A DNA stretch of 64,000 nucleotides from Rhipicephalus microplus (lineage: Eukaryota; Arthropoda; Arachnida; Ixodida; Ixodidae), in contig NC_134702.1 in assembly GCF_043290135.1 (NCBI RefSeq), forward strand, positions 86,855,317 through 86,919,316. The letters run 5' to 3'. Shown here piece by piece: positions 56,939-64,000 of the stretch. Within the stretch, counting starts at the first letter, position 1; each line of letters opens with the position of its first letter. Position numbers and translations under genes: made by a program. The notes under the pieces were generated by a model that saw only the letters and a program-made list of their open reading frames with translations, made no database searches and was not told the DNA's origin.

Positions 56939-57227
56939 AATAATTCGGCGCATATTTTTATAACTTCATTTCATTTTCTACGATACCGCAAAAGTTCAGA
57001 TTACATGACCTACATTTGGACTCCTCTGCTCGAATAAGTATACGGCTGCAAAATCGACAATTGCAGGAACGAAATATAATACACGCGTAGAAGTCAATAT
57101 GAGGCCCATAAAAACGTATTATCTAACAACACAATGAAGATTCGATGTACAGAACACTACTCACTCAGGGTGGCTACTCACTAAAGAAAACACCTCTGTA
57201 ACAGACAGACAGCTAAGACATGTCGAA
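56939..57227. other. Stretch without recognised genes
   Basis: AT-rich, no feature supported. Confidence 0.35.
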
Positions 57228-57782
57228 AAAAAATCGGCATATCCCACGTACCTAGTAATCAATGTTTGCGAAGCATGCTGAGGGAACGTGACCGTGTTGC
57301 CATTTTTTGTTGAGCGACACGTCATGAAATGCCGCTACATATATGTACATATGTTACACGCACAGACATATGTTGAACTGTTGCAGATGTTTGCATATTC
57401 AGTTGTTTGCACTTGCGCGTCGGTGACAACTGGAACATGCGTATTAGGCAAACCACAAGTTGATATTAAGTGCTGATGCTCGCGAGGATGCTGGCCCTGG
57501 ACACTGCTACTTAAATAAACAGTGCGTTTCAACTAACCACAAATAATATTAACCCGACGTGACCGCTGTAGCAAAGAAGTACCTATGTAGCGTTTTAAAA
57601 ATTGGGTAGGCAGCCCTGCAACCACTATTGACATTTCACGAAGATTGGCGTCTATTTGAAAAGTAGTTCCGAAACCTGGCGTAGCTCTGTGGTAAAATGC
57701 TTCATTGTCACGTAGAATATTTCGGCTTGATTCTAGCTGGTACCCTGACATTTATTATTTGCAATCGTCGGGTCGAAGCTAA

Positions 57783-58098
57783 CGAACTCATTCTCTTCTT
57801 CGTACATATACAGACACATATACCCAGCCCTATTGACATCTACGTGTACCTCTTGCAAGACACAGACCGCAACCTTGGACCACATAATCTGGGGATGCAG
57901 CGAGGAGCCTCCTCCACTAAACCTTCTAAGACAGTCACCTTCAAGTGAGCCTGGGAGAGAATCCTCACGACCACAAGCATGAACATTCAGCTCGGGGCCA
58001 TCAAACACGCTGACGAGGTGGCGACCAGGCATGGCCTGACAGTCCTCGTCACTTAGGAAACCGTCAGCTGCCTGAATAAAGTTCTTTTCTACTACCAC
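57783..58098 (+). mobile_element. I-clade-type LINE 3' end inserted in family G copy 2
   Basis: Absent from copy 1 at the equivalent point (30370). One frame reads TLDHIIWGCSEEPPP, the zinc-ribbon remnant near the LINE carboxy end. Another reads LGAIKHADEVATRHGL, the typical alpha-helical end, and AATAAAGTTCTTTTC follows at about 58075. It is 5'-truncated and frameshifted. Confidence 0.55.
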
Positions 58099-58396
58099 CG
58101 ATGTCGGGTATTCCTTAACCTTCGCGCGTTAAAATTGCCCATGTGGGTTCTCGTCGTACCAGGGTAGATACTAAGTGTCAATCACCTGTGTTACATACCA
58201 GTGGCACATGCCCGCCCGGGAGTATGCGCCACTGTCTGGCGGGAAGTGTTAGACGATGTACGCGACGGGAATGTGACATTATTCATGTTTGGACCTGCGC
58301 GTCCTATTCGTCAAACCATCTTACCCTCCCATGTTAATTTCGGTTCACGCGAAGTTAAGGGGGTGATTACGAGAGCACTCAAACGTAAGCGGCTAT

Positions 58397-58650
<254 letters not shown>

Positions 58651-58714
58651 TCAAAATCACCGAAGTGTGCTGAGAAATGCTTCGCATTTAAAATGCCCAC
58701 ATCTACCCAAAGGG

Positions 58715-58915
58715 AAGCGTGAGGAAATGCCAATGCATTTTTTGAGCCAAGAGAGGGTACCATTGCCGTCAGACAATCATCTCACCGACTTCTGCCATCA
58801 CCTTGAGAGATGCCCAGCCAGCACGCGGCCAGCACCACCCCTTATGTAACACCCCCCCTGTGGGGTCTTTAAGGAAATAAAGTGAAAGTGAAAGTGAAAG
58901 AGAGAGAGAGAGGCG
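58715..58915 (+). mobile_element. LINE 3' end with (GAAAGT)n tail
   Basis: A short coding-like stretch (CHHLERCPASTRPA) ends at TAA near 58847. CTGTGGGGTCTTTAAGGAAA, an AATAAAG signal and repeated GTGAAA units passing into (GA)n follow. The clade cannot be named from so little. Confidence 0.4.
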
Positions 58916-59345
58916 CGCTTCACTTCATCGATCGGGAGAGTGTGGCGCATGGAGAAGAGAGGCCGAACAGCGATAGAAGGAGTGGCGAAGCACTGCCCCT
59001 CTCATTGTAACTGACAGCCATAATGCCAGCGTCTTATCAACACAAACACTACACAAACGCTGGCAGGACAAACACTACAAACGCGTTTCAAACGCATTGC
59101 GTTGAGGCAGTGGGAAGCCGCTTTAAAGCCAAAAAGGTGGGGACCCCGGTTGCTAGGGGCGAGGATAAGCATGCGCGCCCGCAGCTGTTGCTGACAGCTG
59201 CCGACGCCGAAGCGTGACATGGCGGGGGCTCCAGTTGCTAGGGGTGCGCGCGCCTGCAGCTCTTGCTACGGTAGATAGCGATAAATGGATCCTGACGGAC
59301 GCCTGACTATAGCCCGACTAAGAAATGCATTCGCATTTAAAAAGT
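58916..59345 (+). repeat. GC-rich repeat ending in the family-G-type hairpin
   Basis: The block ends with AAGAAATGCATTCGCATTTA, a variant of the family G terminus at 30710 and 58675. It contains GGTTGCTAGGGGCG at about 59148 and CAGTTGCTAGGGGTGCG at about 59231, an internal duplication. No protein was recognised. Confidence 0.35.
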
Positions 59346-59639
59346 CCCCGGACCAAGGGACCTGCCCACATTGGGCGAAGAACACTTTCACACCGTTTCC
59401 TTAAACAAGCATTTATTTTTTCTTGCTGTCAACAAATGGTCATCTGCCAGCGCGGTGGGATCATTTGAGAGGGACATGTGAGTTATAATTTGCATTTCGG
59501 CAAACGGGCTATGGTAAGGTTGTCTCCTTTCAGCATAATGAATTTATGCGTACAGGTCTGATCGCCTTTGCTTTTTTAATGATGAAGATCACTGCTGCAC
59601 TTCGCTGCACAGTCGAACCCAAATCAGTGGTCATGAAAC

Positions 59640-60010
59640 TCAAGCGCCAGGCATTCGGCCATGACCCAGCTCTCGCAAGCGTTCCTTCAGTAGACGTTGG
59701 AGCTCCATCCGCTCCATGAGCAGCTGTAACAGTAGCAGATTCATATGTAGGTGCTCAAGCTTGACTAGCAGGAACTGGTGTCGTAACTCTAGGACAAGAA
59801 GCTGGTGCTCATGCAGTTGCATGAGCAGCCAGTGTTCCTGCAGTCGGAACACCATCCGTTGCTCCAACGATAGGATCCGTGCCATCTGGAGTACCTGCGG
59901 TGACGAGAACGGGCTGGTGGACTTCTCTGTTCGGTGGAAGCAGCAGGCGATATGGCAAGCCTTCTACTTTTTGCGGGAGTGTAACCGTTTGCTGTAGTCG
60001 CTGTGACAAG
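59640..60010 (-). other. Unrecognised frames: Leu/Gln/Glu-rich and Thr/Ala/Pro-rich
   Basis: The minus strand has an 81-codon frame (59885-59640, MARILSLEQRMVFRLQ) very rich in Leu, Gln, Glu and His with coiled-coil-like periodicity. A second frame (60009-59809) reads LPQKVEGLPYRLLLPPN, then becomes Thr/Ala/Gly-rich. They overlap in different frames, so at most one is real. It could be a decayed exon or a transposon accessory protein. I assign no function. Confidence 0.2.
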
Positions 60011-60092
60011 AACGAACGAACGCCTTCGGACTTGACAATGATGGTGGTAATTCCTTATTTCATGCCTTGTACCCACTACTAGGGGATTGGTG

Positions 60093-60340
60093 AAAAAATT
60101 GGCAGATCCCACGTACAGTGGGAATCGATTATATGCGAAGCAGGAATAAGAGAGGTTGATATGTTACTCTAAAATCAGCACAACGTTACGAGGTCAAGGT
60201 ATATGATGGCGTACATGACGTCCGTGTCGTGATTAAAATGTTTGGATGGGTGGCTTACTTTCGTCATCTATTAGAGTAACGTGATATCAAATTTAGTAAA
60301 TGTGGAGCTAGCGAAACGGCCGTGAACACGCTCAGTGTGT
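60093..60340 (+). mobile_element. Family G-like repeat, 5' end
   Basis: AATTGGCAGATCCCACGTAC and ATATGCGAAGCAGG match the start of the copies at 29815 and 57228. The following sequence differs and reaches AAATGTGGAGCTAGCGAAAC near 60297, which is the ~145-bp tandem unit seen at 62780-63290. The Gypsy relic at 60345-62515 separates the two parts. Confidence 0.45.
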
Positions 60341-60344
60341 TGCC

Positions 60345-60955
60345 ATGTTCTTACACGACAGAGTGAAGTGATCGCTGAACGTCACTTCCTTTAGCATCAC
60401 ATGACCAGCCCCGGTGCAAGGAAGTTCTTCTACAGCATTCGTCTTGTTATGCAACAAAGCCTGGCAGTTGCGTGGAGTGTGATCAGTTGCTTGGCAACTT
60501 TGACACTTGGGCGGGCACTTACGCTCAGGGCAACCGCGTGAGATGTGGCCGTGATGGTTGAAGAGATGGTTGGTCTCACCGAGATGGTTGACAAATGGCA
60601 ATTCCAGGCGTCGATCTCCTCCCTCAATCGAGGCAATGGTCCCTTTACTTGGCATAGGCAGGCTTCGTTCCGAATCTCGTGATGACGCAGTGCTTCGGTT
60701 GCGAAATCCGAAAATATCCCGCCGTTCCCGTTCGATGAGCTCGGACTCCCCGATGTCGTGAAGAAGGTCGTCATTGTCGTCGTCGTCACGCGCGAGAATT
60801 CAACCACGTGAGGACTTGTTCTAGCGTATGGGTAAAGTCTAAGTCGAGTTGGCAGCACAGACGCACCTTGACATAGAAATAGGCGGTCGTACTCTCGTTT
60901 CGCTGCTGCACACGCTCTTGGTGTTGCAGTTTTTGCTTTATCTGCTTCAATTGAA
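60345..60955 (-). pseudogene. gag: Gypsy gag-like relic with zinc knuckle
   Basis: Reading down the minus strand, NESTTAYFYVKVRLC and HTLEQVLTWLNSR are followed, in another frame, by DDLLHDIGESELIERERRD. A knuckle region with a damaged first CCHC (GHISRGC) and an intact second one (CQSCQATDHTPRNC) follows. This is the order of a Gypsy gag domain and nucleocapsid. It is joined directly to integrase sequence at about 60950, an unusual order. Confidence 0.55.
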
Positions 60956-61880
60956 CAGATAATCGCAGACTTGGACGCATGACATCCAATGGTGTCTTGC
61001 TTGTTCTTCCCATGAGTAACTCGCATAGTGCAGGGCCTGTTATTTCATGAAGCGTGGAGAGGTAGTGTATTAGTACCCTGGCCACTTGTGTCTTGAATTC
61101 ACCTGGTTTATTTTTCTTCAGTTCACCTTTCATAGTCTGTACTACCCGCTCTGCAGCCCCTTTGAAAGCAGGGTGATATGAAGGCACAACCATGCGATGA
61201 ATGCCATTCCTGTTCAGGAAGTCAGTGTACTGGCTGCTGGTGAATGGAGGCCCAGTGTCAGACATATTGATGTCTCGTATTCCATGTTGAGAAAAGACAG
61301 TCCTAAAGACAAAGATTGTGGCCTCTGTAGAAGGCGACAAAACTGGGCGAACTTCTACTCATTTCGAAAAAGCATCCACCATTACGAGGAAGTAGTTTAT
61401 CATGAATGGCTCTCCAAAGTCAACATAGATCTTCGACCAGGGCTTTTCAGAAAATGGCCGTGGCATAACTGATATCCTTCGGGCAGACTTATGATGCGCT
61501 TGGCAAACAGGGCAGCTCCGCACCTGGTTCTTCTCGTCATTGTCGATTTCAGGCCTCCCCACATGAGACCTGGCAATCATCTCTGATTTCTCAATACGAG
61601 GGTGACCAGCGTGCATCAGCTTAAGGTCTTGCGATTGCAGGGCCTTGGAAACAATGACATGGGCTCCCCACAAGAGGCATCCTTCGTGCAGACCCAGTCC
61701 ATTAGTCCTCGTAGTATGAGGCCCCAGTCTCCACCTACCGGAAGAGGACTCCCGGTCAGGACAGTCTCAGCCACTTGTGACAGCGAAGGATGTCTTACCA
61801 TAGTACGTCTAATGACCGCAGGTGGCAGGACATCAGGGTATGTTCGTTCTAACATGAAGAATTTCGGGCAGGCGTAGTGT
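60956..61880 (-). pseudogene. pol: Gypsy integrase relic
   Basis: The zinc domain remnant is at about 61620-61500 (HAGHPRIEKSEMIARSHVGR, then SCPVCQAHHKSARR). It is followed by the catalytic core: IYVDFGEPF with the first Asp, NMSDTGPPFTSSQYTDFL with the second, and HPAFKGAAERVVQTMK with Glu. The core end PALCELLMGRTSKTPLDVM is typical of Gypsy elements annotated as K02A2.6-like. A stop between the zinc domain and core near 61345 and frameshifts near 61616-61680 make it non-functional. It is a different lineage from elements B-D. Confidence 0.7.
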
Positions 61881-62508
61881 CATGAACCTCAGTTGCGAGA
61901 AGAGGTAGCCAACTGAGTTTATCAGCATGACTTAGCCTACTGCCGGCCTTCTAGACTAGCTTGAATCGATAGCTTGATAGTGTTAGTGCCCACCTGAACA
62001 CTTTGTGATGCCTGACTAGGCACCACTCGACTTGAACCGAAACGTCCTAGCAATGGCTAGTGGACTGCAAAAGCAGCGAACGGCCTTCCCCACAGGTACT
62101 GATAAAATTTGCGAACACCATAAACTGAAGAAAGGCTTTTCCTACCAGTCTGACTGTAGTTTCGCTCAGCAGCAAGCATAGTGCGTGAAGCAAAAGCTAC
62201 GGGTCTTCAGTTACATCTGCTTCGGCCTCAGCCGAGGCTGCACACACTGTACAGTGACGCATCACAACTCAGTGCATATGGTTTTCAGAACAGTAGTAGG
62301 CTAGGACTGGTGCGTTTGACAAGAGCCTTTTTACCTATGATGAACGATTTTTGTTACTCTTTTCCTCAGCTCCAACTTTGCCCTTCACGAAGCAGCTGAT
62401 GCAATGGGCCCAGTCTGGTTGAGTTCTTTGACACCAATGCCCAAAGCTTGGAACCAGTTGCGCCAAGCAACAATGGAGCAGTGCCGTTCACAAGGTACAA
62501 CGGAAGGA
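61881..62508 (-). pseudogene. pol: Gypsy reverse transcriptase connection and RNase H relic
   Basis: In the minus strand, with many stops, LHQLLREGQSWS and APVLAYY are followed by an RNase H start (LSCDASLYSV). FASRTMLAAERNYSQ, VYGVRKFYQYLWGRPF and PLLGRFGSSRVVPSQAS come next. These match the RNase H and following region of Gypsy pol and lead colinearly into the integrase relic below. Confidence 0.6.
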
Positions 62509-62538
62509 CCAAGGAGGATTAAAAATAATCCTCCTTGG
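62509..62538. repeat. Perfect 13-bp hairpin at the edge of the Gypsy relic
   Basis: CCAAGGAGGATTA and TAATCCTCCTTGG are exact reverse complements around a 4-bp AAAA loop. It lies where recognisable Gypsy sequence ends. Confidence 0.7.
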
Positions 62539-62779
62539 GAAGGACCCGTTCGTTCCACTCATACCCCACGTGAACGTTTTCCTTGGCCTTGACTTTCTCG
62601 AGCTCCCTACTAAAACCGCGCAAGAATACGTTTGAAGGCTCTGGACTTACTTCTAAAAAGGCACGTTGAAACTTCTCTGGGCAGTAACGCCGCTCAAACT
62701 TACGGGACGAAGAGAAGAAACATAAACAAGCGCTGGAGAGCACGCGCTTCGCGTCACGTCGACATGTATTGGCGCCTGG
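62539..62779. other. Stretch without recognised genes
   Basis: Open on the minus strand over about 80 codons (part of 62968-62519), but no domain is recognisable. Confidence 0.3.
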
Positions 62780-63290
62780 ACTGTGGCATGTAGTCATGTT
62801 TTCGCATGACACGCATCTCGTGATTACTGTGTTTGCACCAGTCACACATCTTTGTAATTCATTGGCGTCGTGTAATACCAAATTTGGCATATGTGAAGCT
62901 AGCGAAATGACCGCGAGAGCATCATGAGCGTAGCATGTAGTCATGTTTTTACATGACACGCATCTCATGTTTACATGTTTGCACCAATATCATACCTTCG
63001 TCACAATTCACGTCCCGTAATACCAAATTGGCAATAAGTGAAGCTAGTGAAACGGCAGCCAGCGCATGATGGGCGTGGCATGCAGTCATGTTGTTACATG
63101 ACACGCATGTCGTGATTTTCATGTTAGAGTCTGTCGCTTGTGTTCGCCATGCAATCATGCCATACCATACCAGTTTCGCAACATGCGATGTGAACGAAAC
63201 CACCGCAAGAGCTGAAGGAGCATGAAATGTAACTCATGACATTTTTGACATACGTGTCATGATTTTCATGTTATGACTAGTCGAATACGT
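62780..63290 (+). repeat. Tandem array of a ~145-bp unit
   Basis: Landmarks repeat at 145-147-bp spacing: CATGACACGCAT at 62805, 62952 and 63097, and AAGCTAGCGAAA or AAGCTAGTGAAA near 62902 and 63040. A more diverged fourth unit runs to about 63290. Each unit contains a GTCATGTTTTTACATGAC palindrome. A partial unit lies at 60270-60355 on the other side of the Gypsy relic. Confidence 0.65.
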
Positions 63291-63565
63291 TCTTCATTAA
63301 AGGGCCAGTCAACAAGTTCAGCAACGCACAGTAAAAGCTCACGCATCTTCTGGATGCCTGACCTACCTCCTTAAACGCACAGTGCGTTAACTCGGTGATC
63401 GGCGACGTTGACTTCGTTACTGTTTGTTGAGACCTGGTTTAGACCAATCGACGAGCTGCGTGCTGCGTCACGTTGCCGTTTGCCGAGTTGACGTCACTGC
63501 ACATACAAGGAGGTTGGTCACGCGGAGGAAAAATGCGCGCACTTTTCAGCGCGTTTCGGAGCCTG
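63291..63565. other. Stretch without recognised genes
   Basis: No protein or repeat end recognised. Confidence 0.3.
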
Positions 63566-63722
63566 TTGACTGGCCCTTTAGGTCATATTATGCAATGCCA
63601 AGTTTGGTATCGATACCATCATCGAAACGGCCAGGAGAGGTAAAAGTCGCAGGCGGCTAGATAGATAGATAGATACGCTCAAAGTCGCCAATGTTCGCTA
63701 AGAAACGCTTCACACTTAAAAG
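63566..63722 (+). mobile_element. Family G-like repeat, 3' end
   Basis: A partial 145-bp-type unit (AATGCCAAGTTTGGTATCG) is followed by GCGGCTAGATAGATAGATAG, CGCTCAAAGTCGCCAATGTT and AAGAAACGCTTCACACTTAA. This is the family G end with a short GATA array and a degenerate terminal hairpin. It may be the other end of the element starting at 60093. Confidence 0.5.
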
Positions 63723-64000
63723 TCTGCCGTTTTTGACTGAAACATTATTCTGCCTGAAGCTGACTTCAGATTCTTTGAAAATTTTGTCGGGGTGTTCGAG
63801 TTTTCACCAGCTGAAACCTGTGACATGAACATACTTTTGTAAGGAAATATTCGACTACTTGCAAACGTGCACGGTTGATATTGTATTCTTTTTGTGACTC
63901 TACTCGGCGTGGATGCAAGGTTTTTCGCGGGACGGCTCAGTGCTTTCCCATAGTTGAGTACGAAGTACTCAAAATCGTTAAGCATTTTTTCTAAACATGC

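Overview
The window looks like repeat-rich intergenic DNA from a hard tick (Ixodida, probably a metastriate such as Rhipicephalus). The main evidence is at least seven copies or fragments of a tRNA-derived SINE matching the tick family Ruka. They sit with I-clade and RTE-type LINE fragments, several Ty3/Gypsy elements and abundant microsatellites. I recognise no host protein-coding gene. Nearly every convincing coding frame belongs to a retroelement, and most other open frames are translations of simple repeats or the wrong strand of a repeat.

Layout. 1-5.3 kb is featureless AT-rich DNA. 5.3-6.0 kb and 11.0-11.85 kb hold two oppositely oriented copies of a GC-rich, hairpin-ended element (family F here). 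Each carries an array of perfect heat-shock elements, a TATA box, an initiator 32 bp downstream, a short leader ORF and GTAAGT splice-donor sites. Between and beside them lie minisatellite-bearing repeats (family E; 7.0-7.3, 8.0-10.0, 31.1-31.4 and 33.5-34.3 kb). 12.55-15.2 kb has two I-clade LINE relics head to head. 19.8-21.3 kb has LINE 3' ends. 22.5 kb has a palindromic hairpin, 23.8-24.8 kb a decayed Gypsy gag, and 26.8-28.15 kb a ~1.35-kb imperfect palindrome. Ruka SINEs cluster at 23-30 kb.

34.26-44.56 kb is the best-preserved part: a ~5.1-kb Ty3/Gypsy element (B, minus strand, identical 141-bp LTRs, ATAT duplication) whose integrase is split by a second complete element (C, 35317-40529, identical 173-bp LTRs, ATTG duplication). 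B itself lies inside a family-E repeat, giving a three-level nest. 45.01-50.35 kb is a third Gypsy element (D, plus strand, 172-bp LTRs differing at one base) with several stops and frameshifts. B, C and D share a TGGTGGAG primer-binding motif, 4-bp target duplications and a gag-pol -1 frame arrangement. Slippery-type heptamers sit directly before the gag stop.

50.4-57 kb is mostly unannotated DNA with a LINE tail, two old Ruka copies and two other tRNA-like SINE heads. 57.2-64 kb holds a second repeat family (G), a (GACA)n/(GATA)n array, a LINE 3' end, a ~145-bp tandem repeat and a decayed Gypsy relic in which gag-like sequence follows integrase.

There is no operon or pathway logic here. 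The window records successive transposition. The part most worth following up is family F, which looks like a mobile heat-inducible promoter cassette.
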